DNA of 64,000 nucleotides from Myxococcota bacterium (GTDB lineage Bacteria; Myxococcota_A; UBA9160; UBA6930): assembly GCA_028285625.1 (NCBI GenBank), contig JANQOX010000012.1:314984-378983 (forward strand), in the 5' to 3' direction. A program made the translations under genes and the position numbers. The notes under the pieces were generated by a model. It had not been told where the DNA came from and did not search any database. It was given only the letters and a program-made list of their open reading frames with translations. Below, one piece after another: positions 9,807 through 17,956 of the stretch. Every line of letters begins with the position of its first letter. The first letter of the stretch is position 1.

Positions 9807-10754
9807 ATGTCCCGGCCCATCCTGCTCGATACCGACCTCGGCTCCGACGTGGACGACGCCATCGCGCTGGCCACCCTGCTGGGCTGTGGCGACGCACTGG
9901 ACCTGCGCGCTTGCACGACCGTCGCGGGCAACACCGCCGGGCGAGCCCAGGCCACGGCGCGCCTGTTGGGGATCGGCGGCCGCACGGACGTGCCCGTCTC
10001 GGTCGGCGCCCAGGATGCCCTGGTGCGCCCGAACGCCTTCGTGTGGCGCGACATCGAGACGAAGGGCTACCCCGACGCCCCTGACGCGCCGATCACGGAC
10101 GAACCCGCGTACGAGACCATCCTGCGCCTGTCGCACGAGGTGCCGGGGATCGACCTGGTGGCGATCGGCCCGATGACCAACGTCGCCCATGCCGTGGCGC
10201 AGGACCCGACGCTGCCCGAACGCATCGGGCGCCTGGTGGTGATGGGGGGTCACATCCGCAGCGTGCGCGTGGGCGATCTCGAGGCGAAGCACGGCATCGA
10301 CTACAACCTGTGCTCCGACCCCGAGGCCACCATGACGGTGCTCGGCGCCGGCTTTCGGACGCGGCTGGTCACGGCCGACGTCACGCTCCAGACCTGGCTC
10401 ACCGAGCCCGACCTGGTCGCGTTCGAGGCGGGCGGCCCGGTGGCCCGGGCGCTGGTGCCGCTGATCCGCATCTGGACGCCCTACCAGCGCAAGATCTTCG
10501 TCGACGGGCTCGGGGGAACGCTCGCGCCCGACAACGTGGCCTTCCTGCACGACCCGCTCACGATCCTCTCCCTGGTGGATCCGGCGCCGATCGGCTTCGA
10601 GACCCTGCGCATCGTGCCCACGATCGAACGCGGCGTACTGCGCACGATCGAGGTGCCCGCGGCATCGGGACTCGGCACCGAGATGGAAGTCGCCACGAGC
10701 GTGGACGCCCCCGCCGCCCGCGCCGCCATCGCCGAGCGCATCGCCCGGGTCTAG
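9807..10754 (+). CDS. Inosine/uridine-preferring nucleoside hydrolase
   Basis: 315 aa. The N-terminus carries the calcium-binding aspartate cluster of the family in the form DTDLGSDVDDA, followed by an AIGPMTNVA strand, a VVMGGH loop and an LHDPLTI motif near the C-terminus that supplies the last metal-binding aspartate. These enzymes hydrolyse the N-glycosidic bond of purine or pyrimidine ribosides; specificity cannot be read. The ATG at 9807 is preceded by a clear GAGGAGG ribosome binding site at 9796-9802. It starts 20 bp after the biotin carboxylase and is probably the last gene of that transcript. It ends 11 bp from the convergent heme-island operon. Confidence 0.92.
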   Translation: MSRPILLDTDLGSDVDDAIALATLLGCGDALDLRACTTVAGNTAGRAQATARLLGIGGRTDVPVSVGAQDALVRPNAFVWRDIETKGYPDAPDAPITDEPAYETILRLSHEVPGIDLVAIGPMTNVAHAVAQDPTLPERIGRLVVMGGHIRSVRVGDLEAKHGIDYNLCSDPEATMTVLGAGFRTRLVTADVTLQTWLTEPDLVAFEAGGPVARALVPLIRIWTPYQRKIFVDGLGGTLAPDNVAFLHDPLTILSLVDPAPIGFETLRIVPTIERGVLRTIEVPAASGLGTEMEVATSVDAPAARAAIAERIARV

Positions 10755-10765
10755 CCGGGGGGCCG

Positions 10766-11692
10766 CTAGCGGATCGAGAGGAGCTCGTAGGTCGCCGGGG
10801 CCATGGGCGCTTCGGCACGGCACGTGAGCCAGCTCTCCTCGGACTGGCCGGGCCGCAGGCACACCTCGTACGGGGTCCCCTCGCGCCGGTCGGCGAAGCG
10901 ACAGATGAGCGTGCCGTCGACCTGGGGCTCGCTCGCAACGAGATCGAAGGCCTCGATCTCCCACCGGTCCAAGGCGCGCCGCAGCAGCGTCTCGGCGGCG
11001 TTCTGCGAGGCGTCCAGCAGGGGCCGCCCCCGGTAGGCGTCGGGTGCGATCCGGCCGGCGCGCGCCTCCTCGATCACGGTGTGGGCGCGCCCGGCCGGCA
11101 GCCGGCCGTAGAGGATCCCATGCGGGAACACCGCCGCGCTCGCGGCGAAACGACACCCCCCCAGGTGGGTCGAGCGCCAGACCCGAGCGCCGTGGGTGCG
11201 CGCGAGTTCTCGATAGATCGACATCCCCTCCCGCGCGCAACACGGATCCACGCGGCCGTCGGTGCACACGGCCACGAGTGGTCCCTCGACGGGACGAGCC
11301 TCGTCGGGAGGCCGGCCGGCTCGGAACGCCGGGAGGTCGAGCTCCAGGAGCGCCTCGAGCGAGGGGAGCGCCAACGCGTGCAGGGCACCGAGGGCCGGGA
11401 CCGCGACGAAGGTCTCGATCGGCGCGCCCGGCGTGGGAGATCCCGCTCCTCCGCGGAGGCCGAGGGTGCGAGGTGCCATCCCCGTCCCCCCGTCCATGCG
11501 GGCGCGGAGCAGCGCGAGGTTGCGCTCGAGGTAGGCCGGCGGGAGCGAGGCGCGCAGCTCGTGGGCCGAGCGGGCGCCCGACGCGACCAGCACCCAGACG
11601 TCGAAGTAGGCCGCCGTGCCCAGCATATCCTCGCCGCGGGTGCGCGCTGCCGCGGCGCACGGCGGATCGGCGAGGGGGCGGCCCTCAGGCAC
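10766..11692 (-). CDS. Sucrase/ferredoxin-like thioredoxin-fold Fe-S protein, variant ligand set
   Basis: 308 aa; start GTG at 11692, overlapping the end of the DUF2470 gene by 8 bp, last gene of the heme-island minus arm. The central part matches the sucrase/ferredoxin-like family (yeast Apd1/Aim32 type): a CTDGRVDPCC segment, then WRSTHLGGCRFA, an FPHGILYGR strand and a YRGRPLLDASQNAAE segment. In the family the second motif is normally HxxxH and supplies histidine ligands to a 2Fe-2S cluster. Here it reads HLGGC, so the second ligand would be cysteine (His plus Cys). A role as an electron donor to heme breakdown or ferric iron reduction is suggested by position only. The first 25 or so residues look non-native and the true start could be internal. 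Confidence 0.7.
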   Translation of the reverse strand: MPEGRPLADPPCAAAARTRGEDMLGTAAYFDVWVLVASGARSAHELRASLPPAYLERNLALLRARMDGGTGMAPRTLGLRGGAGSPTPGAPIETFVAVPALGALHALALPSLEALLELDLPAFRAGRPPDEARPVEGPLVAVCTDGRVDPCCAREGMSIYRELARTHGARVWRSTHLGGCRFAASAAVFPHGILYGRLPAGRAHTVIEEARAGRIAPDAYRGRPLLDASQNAAETLLRRALDRWEIEAFDLVASEPQVDGTLICRFADRREGTPYEVCLRPGQSEESWLTCRAEAPMAPATYELLSIR

Positions 11693-12383
11693 GCGCCGGT
11701 GCGACCTGCGCCCCGGCCGGTGCCGAGGCGGCCGGCGCGTCGGTGGCGAGAGCAGCGCGCGCGCGGCGGGCCAGCTGGACGGTGGCCTGGTGGACGTCGT
11801 CCATCGAGCGCGCGGGCGCGGCGAAGGCGATGTGACGCAACTCCCGATCCCACCCGATCAGCAGGCCTTCGGGGTCCACGGCCACGAGCCTCGGCTCGTC
11901 GACGGCCACCCCGGCGAACGCCCGGGCCATCCGCGCCATGGCGTCCACGTGGTCGTCGTTCATGTGGCCCGTGATGCGCTCCTCGTCGCCGCGCCAGTCC
12001 GGGGGCTCAAGCAGCCACTCCACCGGTGCATACTCGCGCCACTGGCCGCTCTCGTCGTGCGACCAGACTCGCTCGACGTCCAGGCGCAGCGGCCGGGCGC
12101 CGGCGTGGAGCGCGCGCATGCGCCGTTCGAGCACGCCGGCCTCGGTGTCCTCCGGTGCGCGCAACAGGCCCTGCATCTCGACCCGAGGCTGGTCGGTGCC
12201 GAGCACGAGGACGCAGTGGTCGTTCCACGCTTCGGCCACGCGGGCGTCGAGGCCGAGCAGCGGCGCCCCCTCGGCGGAGAAGGCGACCGGAACCCCCACG
12301 GAGCGGTGGGGCGCCCAGCCCGAGTAGGCGTAGCCCATGGCCTGAGTGCGCGCGAAGGCGCGCGCGGCCGCAACATCACTCAT
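11685..12383 (-). CDS. HugZ-like heme utilization protein (split-barrel plus DUF2470)
   Basis: 232 aa. The N-terminal half is a pyridoxamine-phosphate-oxidase-like split barrel (GYAYSGWAPHRSVGVPVAFS, LVLGTDQPRVEMQG). The C-terminal half is a DUF2470 domain with the ITGHMNDDHVDAM helix, as in HugZ/HutZ-type heme-binding and heme-degrading proteins. In that family this region supplies heme-binding histidine; the activity is probable, not proven. Start ATG at 12383 overlaps the exbD stop by 4 bp. Neighbours (exbB-exbD upstream, Fe-S protein downstream, hmuTUV in the same operon) make intracellular heme handling the best guess. The last 25 residues are Ala/Pro-rich and probably disordered. Confidence 0.82.
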   Translation of the reverse strand: MSDVAAARAFARTQAMGYAYSGWAPHRSVGVPVAFSAEGAPLLGLDARVAEAWNDHCVLVLGTDQPRVEMQGLLRAPEDTEAGVLERRMRALHAGARPLRLDVERVWSHDESGQWREYAPVEWLLEPPDWRGDEERITGHMNDDHVDAMARMARAFAGVAVDEPRLVAVDPEGLLIGWDRELRHIAFAAPARSMDDVHQATVQLARRARAALATDAPAASAPAGAQVAPARA

Positions 12384-12787
12384 CGTTCCTCCTCGGTCGC
12401 GGCGCCGGGGCCCGCCACGGCGATCCCGACGCGGTCGATCCCCGCACCGCGTGCCGCATCGAGCACGTCCACCACCTTGTGATGGGGCACCTCGCGGTCG
12501 GCGCGCAGCTCCACCGCCTCGGGTGCTGCGGCGCGCAGCGCGGGCCCGATCGAGTCCGGGTCCGTGGTCGCGCCATCGATGATGACCGCGCCCTCGCGGT
12601 CGATCTCCACCAGCAAGCTCTCACCCGTACCGGCCTCGGCGTGGCTCGCCTCGGGCAGCTTCACGGCCAGCTCGGGCTGGGCGAAGGTGGTGGTGACGAG
12701 GAAGAAGATCAGCAGCAGCAGCACGACGTCGATCAGCGGCGTCATGCCCAGCTGGGCCTCCTCGACAGCGGGTCTGGCAAACGCCAA
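12380..12787 (-). CDS. exbD: Biopolymer transport protein ExbD/TolR
   Basis: 135 aa. A single membrane helix follows the conserved MTPLIDVVLLLLIFFL motif, whose aspartate carries the proton path of the ExbB-ExbD motor. The rest is a periplasmic domain. I start it at TTG 12787: this is one base after the exbB stop, has CAGGAG just upstream, and gives the typical length. An open frame extends further upstream to 12931 but runs inside exbB and lacks family features. The product would drive TonB and the heme receptor of this island with proton motive force. Confidence 0.9.
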   Translation of the reverse strand: MAFARPAVEEAQLGMTPLIDVVLLLLIFFLVTTTFAQPELAVKLPEASHAEAGTGESLLVEIDREGAVIIDGATTDPDSIGPALRAAAPEAVELRADREVPHHKVVDVLDAARGAGIDRVGIAVAGPGAATEEER

Positions 12788-12788
12788 C

Positions 12789-13409
12789 TCAGGACTCCTG
12801 CGAGGCGAGCCCCGCCGAAGCCAGCTCGGGCGGGGCGCGATCGGCGATCGGGTCCTCGAGGTGGAAGATCTCGCCCACGCGCTCCTCGAGCTCGAGCGAC
12901 AGCGCGTCGACCCGCCGGCGCAGGAAGGCATGGGCGGACAGGGCGGCGATCCCGATGGCCAGCCCCGCCGCGGTGGTCACCAGGGCCTCGAAGATGCCGG
13001 TGGCCACGATGCGGGCATCGCCGGTTCCGGCCTCGGCGATGCGATCGAAGGCCGCGATCATGCCGAGCACGGTGCCGAGCAGCCCGAGCATGGTCGCGAG
13101 GTTTCCAAGCGCCGCGAGCAGCGGCATGTGTCGGCCGAGATGGCCGACCTCGATCGCGCCGGCGCGTTCGATGGCCGCGTCGGGGCCCTGCCGCGCATGG
13201 GTGTCCAGGGCCTTCTGCCCCGCGAGTACCACCCGGCCGAGCGACGAGCGCTCCAGGCGGTCTTCGGCGACGCGCTGCGGCACGGTCGCCGAGCGGCGCA
13301 GGGCGAACAGGCGCTCGAGCACCACCGCGACCACGAGCACCGAGCACGCACCCAGCAGGCCCATGACGGGGCCACCGAGCGCGAGCCAATCGATCAGCGA
13401 GCGTTCCAT
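12789..13409 (-). CDS. exbB: MotA/TolQ/ExbB proton channel family protein
   Basis: 206 aa with the ExbB layout: a first membrane helix at about 5-30, a cytoplasmic loop, then two helices containing GNLATMLGLLGTVLGMI and ATGIFEALVTTAAGLAIGI, the paired helices that line the ion path. The start is ATG 13409, preceded by a purine-rich AGAAGAGGG; upstream in-frame codons encode non-conserved sequence. It is followed by exbD after one base. It energises TonB-dependent transport in the inner membrane. The genuine tonB is at the far end of the island on the other strand (21303-22001). Confidence 0.92.
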   Translation of the reverse strand: MERSLIDWLALGGPVMGLLGACSVLVVAVVLERLFALRRSATVPQRVAEDRLERSSLGRVVLAGQKALDTHARQGPDAAIERAGAIEVGHLGRHMPLLAALGNLATMLGLLGTVLGMIAAFDRIAEAGTGDARIVATGIFEALVTTAAGLAIGIAALSAHAFLRRRVDALSLELEERVGEIFHLEDPIADRAPPELASAGLASQES

Positions 13410-13503
13410 CCCTCTTCTTTCTCCCATGGGCGTCCCGTGCGCCCCGGACGTGTCGGGGAGGCGGGCGCCCGAGCCCGCCTCCCCGACAGCCCCGTACCTG
13501 GCG

Positions 13504-14217
13504 TCAGCTCCGGCGGCGGCCGGCGAAGGCCAGGCCGGCGAGGCCACCCAGGGCCAGCAGGCCCGTGGTCGGCTCCGGGGCCGCGGCGATCAGTGAGACC
13601 TTGTCGATGTCGAACAGGATGTCGGCGTCGATCAGGTCGAGCCCTGCCGGTGCATCGGTCCCGAACTGCAGGTGCGCCACGTTCACGAGCGCGCCGGCGC
13701 ACGTGAACCCGGGCCCGAACGACTCGGGCGTGCAGAGCGGGTTGTTCGGATCGGTGTCGAAGATGACCTCGGTCCAGACGTTCGGCTGCACCAGCCCGTC
13801 CGCGCTGTCGATGAACGCGGCCGGGAAGTTCACCGTGTTGGCGACCCGCATGCCGAAGTTGAGGGCCTGCGACGCGCTGTGGCGCACGAACACGCTCACC
13901 TGCGTCACCCCCGCGGCGATCCAGTCGCCGATGAAGGCGCCGCCGCTGGCGTTGTCCTCGTCCTGGGCGCGGTAGAGGATCGGACCCGCACCCGGAAAGG
14001 GCTCGACGAAGCCGAAGAAGTTGAACGTGGAGGTCGCGTAGCTGCTCCCGTCCGGTCCTCCGGCTGCGTTGAACGCGAGGGGGTTGTTCTCGTTGTCTTC
14101 CCAGCCGGCCACGTCGGTCGAAAACTCCTCCGTGAACGGCACTGTGACCGCGGCCGCACTCCCCGACACCAACGTCAGGAACAGCGCAGCCACGATCGGC
14201 TTCCATACTGCAGTCAT
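13504..14217 (-). CDS. PEP-CTERM sorting-domain exported protein
   Basis: 237 aa. It has an N-terminal signal peptide (KPIVAALFLTLVSGSAAA), a beta-rich extracellular body and a C-terminal PEP-CTERM signal: PEPTTG, a hydrophobic helix, then RRR at the very end. PEP-CTERM proteins are cut and sorted by an exosortase, which must be encoded elsewhere. Body residues do not identify a ligand; two cysteines (near CTPESFGPGFTC) could form one disulfide. AGGAGACC stands 4 bases before the ATG. It lies inside the heme-island minus arm, between the unknown 206-aa gene and exbB. A role at the cell surface in heme capture is possible but only by position. Confidence 0.85.
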   Translation of the reverse strand: MTAVWKPIVAALFLTLVSGSAAAVTVPFTEEFSTDVAGWEDNENNPLAFNAAGGPDGSSYATSTFNFFGFVEPFPGAGPILYRAQDEDNASGGAFIGDWIAAGVTQVSVFVRHSASQALNFGMRVANTVNFPAAFIDSADGLVQPNVWTEVIFDTDPNNPLCTPESFGPGFTCAGALVNVAHLQFGTDAPAGLDLIDADILFDIDKVSLIAAAPEPTTGLLALGGLAGLAFAGRRRS

Positions 14218-14310
14218 TTCGGTCTCCTAGGTGTGTGCGAGCTCCCCTTCCCGGGGGTCTTGAGCTAGCTGGCCTGTCGGAGACGGCTTGCGAGCGACTC
14301 GCGGTGCCCC

Positions 14311-14325
14311 GCTCGCGTCGCGAGC
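14311..14325 (-). other. Short perfect inverted repeat in heme-operon gap
   Basis: GCTCGCG-T-CGCGAGC lies in the 129-bp gap between the unknown 206-aa gene and the PEP-CTERM gene and is flanked by GGTGC/GCACC-like bases that extend the stem imperfectly. No T-run follows on either strand, so it is a weak terminator candidate. It may reduce read-through or protect the upstream mRNA. Confidence 0.35.
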
Positions 14326-14346
14326 ACCGCCAGAAAACGGGTCCTC

Positions 14347-14967
14347 TCAGTCCGCCACGGGCTCGTAGCGCCCGAAGCGGGTGTCATGGGTCTGGGCGTG
14401 GCGGAACTGGATCACCACGTGATCGTCCGCTGCGCCGTGGAAGAGCGTGTTGTGCCACCAGACGTTGTCGTAGACCGGCCCGCCCTCGAGCACCTCGGCG
14501 GCCCCGTCCATGTGAAGACAGCGGAACCGCCCGATCTCGCCGCGCTCGGCGAGATCGAACACGTAGAACGTGAGCGCGCAGGCACCGCGCGCGCGAAGTG
14601 CGTGCACCACCGGCAGGTCCTTCGGCAGCAGCGTCGTGATCGTCGAGCGATCGAAGTCACCGGCGTCGCGGTAGTAGCCCTTCAGGTAGTCGATGCCGCG
14701 GTCGTAGACCGTGCGCGCGCCCTCGGCGATTCCCTCTTCGTAGAGGGCGCGGAACTCCTTGGTCTTCTGCTCGAGCAGGTCCTCGCGGGGCAGCAGCCCG
14801 CAGATGATGGCGTGGCTCGAGACGCCCAGGTCGCCGTGGGGGGCCGTCACGGTGAGGAGCGGCGCCACGCCCGCGTGGGGCGCGCCGTGGCTTTCCTCCA
14901 TGGTGTGCAGGCGCAGCTTCACCTGCCAGTCCAGGAACTCATGAGGAAGCGGTCGTACGTCGCTCAA
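14347..14967 (-). CDS. Unknown protein of the heme island
   Basis: 206 aa, not recognised. The protein is soluble, with no signal peptide or membrane helix. It is rich in histidine and aromatic residues: LRLHTMEESHGAPHAG near the N-terminus, DRGIDYLKGYYRDAG in the middle, and PVYDNVWWHNTLFHGAADDHVVIQFRH near the C-terminus. Several of these could bind heme or metal. It begins 12 bp after the hmuV stop and is almost surely co-transcribed with hmuTUV. Two non-contiguous segments (HAIICGLLPREDL and ALTFYVFDLAERGEIGRFRCLHMDG) look like beta strands of a small enzyme or binding fold. A cytoplasmic role in heme handling is inference from context only. Confidence 0.75.
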   Translation of the reverse strand: MSDVRPLPHEFLDWQVKLRLHTMEESHGAPHAGVAPLLTVTAPHGDLGVSSHAIICGLLPREDLLEQKTKEFRALYEEGIAEGARTVYDRGIDYLKGYYRDAGDFDRSTITTLLPKDLPVVHALRARGACALTFYVFDLAERGEIGRFRCLHMDGAAEVLEGGPVYDNVWWHNTLFHGAADDHVVIQFRHAQTHDTRFGRYEPVAD

Positions 14968-14979
14968 GGGTCAACCCTC

Positions 14980-15810
14980 CTACAGGCTTCGAAGCGGGTC
15001 GGCGGGGCCGAGCACGTGGATGCGCAGGCGCCCGTCGTCCTTCTCGATCGACGCGTCCACCCCGAACACGTCGCGCATCATGCCCGGCTCGATCACGCGC
15101 TCGGGCTTGCCCACCGCGTAGAGCCTGCCCCGGTGCAGCACGGCCACCCGGTGTGCGATGGATGCCGCCTGCTCCAGGTCGTGGAGCGACGTCACGAGCG
15201 TGACGCCGCGTTCGCGGTTGAGCTCTGCCAGTCGATCGAGCAGGTCCCACTGCTGGCGGACGTCGAGGGCGGCCGTGGGCTCGTCCAGCAGTACGAGCGG
15301 CGCGCGTTGAGCGAGCGTCATGGCGAGGAACGCCCGGCGGCGCTCGCCCCCGGAGAGCGTCTCGAGCCGGCGCCGGCGCAGGTCGACCAGGTCGAGGTCG
15401 TGAAGTGCATCGCGGATCGCCGCGCGATCGTCGGCGGAAGGGCTCGCGAAGGGGCCGTGGTGCGCGAATCGTCCGAGACCCACCAGGTCCTCGACGCGCA
15501 TGCCCTCGGCACACTCGGGCTGTTGGGGGAGATGGGCGAGGCGCAGGGCGAGCCGTCTGCGAGGGACGAGCCGCAGCTCGAGCCCCGAGAGCGAGAGCCG
15601 ACCGCGGCGCGGCGCCAGCTCGCGGGCCAGGCACGACAGCAGCGTCGACTTGCCCGAGCCGTTCGGCCCGACCAGCGCGAGGATCTCGCCGGGTTCGACA
15701 CGCAGGGTCACGTCGCGCAGTGCGTCGAAGTCGACGCGCGGGTGGCGCGCGACGAGGCGCTCGGCCTCGAGCAGCGGCTCGGCCCCGTGCACGGGGGTCG
15801 TGGCGCTCAC
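14980..15810 (-). CDS. hmuV: Heme/iron ABC transporter ATP-binding protein
   Basis: 276 aa. All ATPase motifs are present: Walker A GPNGSGKS, the Q-loop PQQPE, the ABC signature LSGGE, Walker B LVLLDEPTAALD and the switch histidine in SLHDLEQAA. It powers uptake across the inner membrane together with the permease upstream. The start is GTG 15810, which overlaps the permease stop by 4 bp (GTGA). The length, and the lack of an N-terminal extension, fit the FecE/HmuV/BtuD group. The substrate is inferred to be heme from the hemP and HugZ-like neighbours. Confidence 0.93.
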   Translation of the reverse strand: MSATTPVHGAEPLLEAERLVARHPRVDFDALRDVTLRVEPGEILALVGPNGSGKSTLLSCLARELAPRRGRLSLSGLELRLVPRRRLALRLAHLPQQPECAEGMRVEDLVGLGRFAHHGPFASPSADDRAAIRDALHDLDLVDLRRRRLETLSGGERRRAFLAMTLAQRAPLVLLDEPTAALDVRQQWDLLDRLAELNRERGVTLVTSLHDLEQAASIAHRVAVLHRGRLYAVGKPERVIEPGMMRDVFGVDASIEKDDGRLRIHVLGPADPLRSL

Positions 15811-16829
15811 GGGATCCGCCTCCAGACGAGGTGCACGAAGTAGGGCGCGCCGAGAAGTGCCAGCAGCGCACCGACGGGAAGCTCGAGGGGAGCGGTGGCC
15901 GTGCGCGCGGTGGCGTCGGCGATCACGACGAGCGCCGCACCCCCGACGGCGACCATGGGAAGGAGCGCCCGGTGGTCGGGTCCCACGAGCAGCCGGGCCG
16001 CGTTGGGGACGACCAATCCCACGAACCCCACCAAGCCTGCCACGCTCACGGCTCCGGCGGCCAGCAGCGCCGACACCGCGGAGGCGGCGAACCGCGCTGG
16101 CACCGTGGCGAGGCCGACGCCGCCCGCGCTGGCGTCGTCGAGCAGCATCACGTCGAGCGGCCGCAGCAGCGCCACCGCGGCCACGGCGCCCAGCAGCGCG
16201 GGGCCCACCGCGAGGGCGGCGCTGTTCCAGCCCACGCCGTTGAGCGAGCCCACGGCGAAGGCGGCGAAGGCGGGCGCCCGGTCGGCGTAGAAGAACGTGA
16301 CCAGCGCGATCGCCGCGAAGAAGACCGCCTGGAGCGCGACCCCGGTGAGGATCAGTCGCAACGGCGCCGCGCCGCGCCGCTGCCCGAGCGTCACCAGCCA
16401 GAGCACGCCGATGGCGAGCAGCCCCCCCGCGAGCGCGGCGAGCGGCACCAGCTCGAAGCGTTCGGGGGCGAGCACGATCGCGACCAGCGCGCCGGCGCCG
16501 GCTGCGGCCGTCACGCCCAGCAGGCCCGGATCGGCGAGCGGATTGCGCACGACCGTCTGGAGCAGCGTGCCGGCGATGCCGAGGGAGGTGCCCACCAGTG
16601 CCGCGCATACGATGCGCGGCATGCGCACCTGCCAGACCGCTGCGTGCAGGCGATGCGCGTCGTCGAGCACCACCGCCGGAAGCTGCGAAACGGGGAGCGA
16701 CACCGCCCCGGACGACGCCGAGACGGCGATCGCCGCCAGCAGGAGCAGCAGCGCCGCAACCAGCCACGCGCGGGGCCGCTCGTGACGTCGATCCCAGGCG
16801 AGGCGCATGCGCAGCCAGAGCCGGGTCAT
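15807..16829 (-). CDS. hmuU: Heme/iron ABC transporter permease (FecCD/BtuC type)
   Basis: 340 aa with about ten hydrophobic segments. Family motifs seen are RMPRIVCAALVGTSLGIAG, NPLADPGLLGVTAAAG, GSLNGVGWNSAAL and VGFVGLVVPNAARLLVGPDHR, the last holding the cytoplasmic coupling helix that contacts the ATPase. ATG 16829 overlaps the hmuT stop by 4 bp. It forms the homodimeric membrane channel of a class II importer for heme, siderophore or B12; heme is favoured by context. Confidence 0.93.
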   Translation of the reverse strand: MTRLWLRMRLAWDRRHERPRAWLVAALLLLLAAIAVSASSGAVSLPVSQLPAVVLDDAHRLHAAVWQVRMPRIVCAALVGTSLGIAGTLLQTVVRNPLADPGLLGVTAAAGAGALVAIVLAPERFELVPLAALAGGLLAIGVLWLVTLGQRRGAAPLRLILTGVALQAVFFAAIALVTFFYADRAPAFAAFAVGSLNGVGWNSAALAVGPALLGAVAAVALLRPLDVMLLDDASAGGVGLATVPARFAASAVSALLAAGAVSVAGLVGFVGLVVPNAARLLVGPDHRALLPMVAVGGAALVVIADATARTATAPLELPVGALLALLGAPYFVHLVWRRIP

Positions 16830-17734
16830 CGCGCCGCCACGGCCCCCTCGTCCCCGGCCTCGGCCAGGGATTCCCCACCCTCGGCGATGGCGCGCAGCGT
16901 GCGGGCGGCATCGGGCAGACCGAGCCCGGGGTTGGAGGCGAACCGCTCGGCCGGCAGCACGTGCAGGCCACGGTGTGCGGCGTTGCGCAGGCCCTCCCAG
17001 GCACCACCGCCCTCGAGCTTGCGCTCGAAGCCCGCCGCGATCTTCTCGGCGTCGCCGTGGGCGACCAGCAGCACGAGCTCGGGCCGCAGCGTGACGAGCA
17101 CCTCGTCGCTCAGCTGCACCAGTCCGGGGAATCGCTCCGTCCGCGGGCCCTCGGTCCCAGCGAGGGTGAAGCCCATCCGGTTCATGAGGTCGCCGAGCCA
17201 GCTCTCGCCGGTGAGCACGTAGAACGATCCGGGCGTGCCGAACAGCGCCAGCGCGGGGACCGGTTTCGCGAGCGAGAGCCCCGCCAGCTGCTCGGCGGCG
17301 GTGTCGACCCGCGCCGGCAGGGTCGTGTCGGTACCCAGGTAGCCGGCGAGCTCGCGCAGGCCTGCAAGCGTGGCCTCGACGCTGCTCGGCTCGAGCAGCA
17401 GCAGCTCGGCGCCCAGCGCACCAAGCTGTGGCGCGAAGCGCGCGTGGATGCGCGCGTCGCCCACGACGACGGCCGGTCGCGCCGTCGCCAGCGCCTCGAG
17501 GCTCGGCGCGTGCGGGTTGCCGAGGTCGACCTCGGCCGCGGCCGGCTGGTGGGGGGACCGGCGAACGGCGGCCACCACCTCCGCCGCGGGGTCGCCCGCG
17601 AGCGCGTCCTCCACGAAGGGGAGCAGGGATGCCACGCGCACGGGCTCGGCCGCGGCCGAAGCTCCGAACGTCATCAGCGCCAGGGAGATCGCCAGCCACG
17701 CCTTGGGCGCGCGCCAGCACGTCGGGGTGCTCAA
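16826..17734 (-). CDS. hmuT: Periplasmic heme/iron-binding protein of ABC transporter
   Basis: 302 aa. A signal peptide (LAISLALMTFGASAAA) is followed by a two-lobe class III binding protein: VRVASLLPFVEDALA at the start, ARPAVVVGDARIHARF in the N-lobe, a long linking helix, and VTLRPELVLLVAHGDAEKI in the C-lobe. Heme specificity is inferred from neighbours. The start codon is TTG 17734, supported by CAGGAG seven bases upstream. It is the first gene of the island's minus arm. A Fur-box-like palindrome that could govern it lies about 95 bp upstream at 17828-17844. Confidence 0.9.
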   Translation of the reverse strand: MSTPTCWRAPKAWLAISLALMTFGASAAAEPVRVASLLPFVEDALAGDPAAEVVAAVRRSPHQPAAAEVDLGNPHAPSLEALATARPAVVVGDARIHARFAPQLGALGAELLLLEPSSVEATLAGLRELAGYLGTDTTLPARVDTAAEQLAGLSLAKPVPALALFGTPGSFYVLTGESWLGDLMNRMGFTLAGTEGPRTERFPGLVQLSDEVLVTLRPELVLLVAHGDAEKIAAGFERKLEGGGAWEGLRNAAHRGLHVLPAERFASNPGLGLPDAARTLRAIAEGGESLAEAGDEGAVAAR

Positions 17735-17815
17735 AGCCAGCTCCTGGGACCCCGCGGGGGTCCATGAGGTGAGCAGCTGGCTAGCGAGACGCGCTTGGCT
17801 GGCTGATTCGGAGGG

Positions 17816-17856
17816 AACCTAGTCTATTTGAAATCGACTTTCAATTTCGTCAGAAT
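17816..17856. promoter_or_regulatory. Fur-box-like operator with overlapping divergent promoters
   Basis: The palindrome TTGAAA-TCGAC-TTTCAA spans 17828-17844 in an AT-rich patch between hmuT and the TonB-dependent receptor. By my alignment it matches a deltaproteobacterial-type Fur site (TTGAAAATGATTTTCAA) at 14 of 17 positions. Its left arm TTGAAA plus CAGAAT at 17851-17856 (17-bp spacer) makes a plus-strand promoter. On the minus strand the other arm, also TTGAAA (17844-17839), is followed after 17 bp by TAGGTT (17821-17816). A repressor here would shut off both arms at once when iron is plentiful. The Fur identity is inferred. Confidence 0.65.
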
Positions 17857-17956
17857 CCCGACGAACGGAACCCCCAGCAAGCGTCCAGCCAGCCAGGGAC
17901 CGAGCACCGGAGGGCGCGCCATTGCGTGCGTGCCCACGGCTGGAGTGGACGTCTTC

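Noticed and set aside
12788..12931. Longer exbD start upstream of TTG 12787
   Set aside because: The extra part lies within exbB in another frame and has no similarity to ExbD; TTG 12787 has a good ribosome binding site.
17828..17956. Longer receptor start at TTG 17828
   Set aside because: It would make the Fur-like operator and promoter part of the coding sequence and put 43 residues before the signal peptide.
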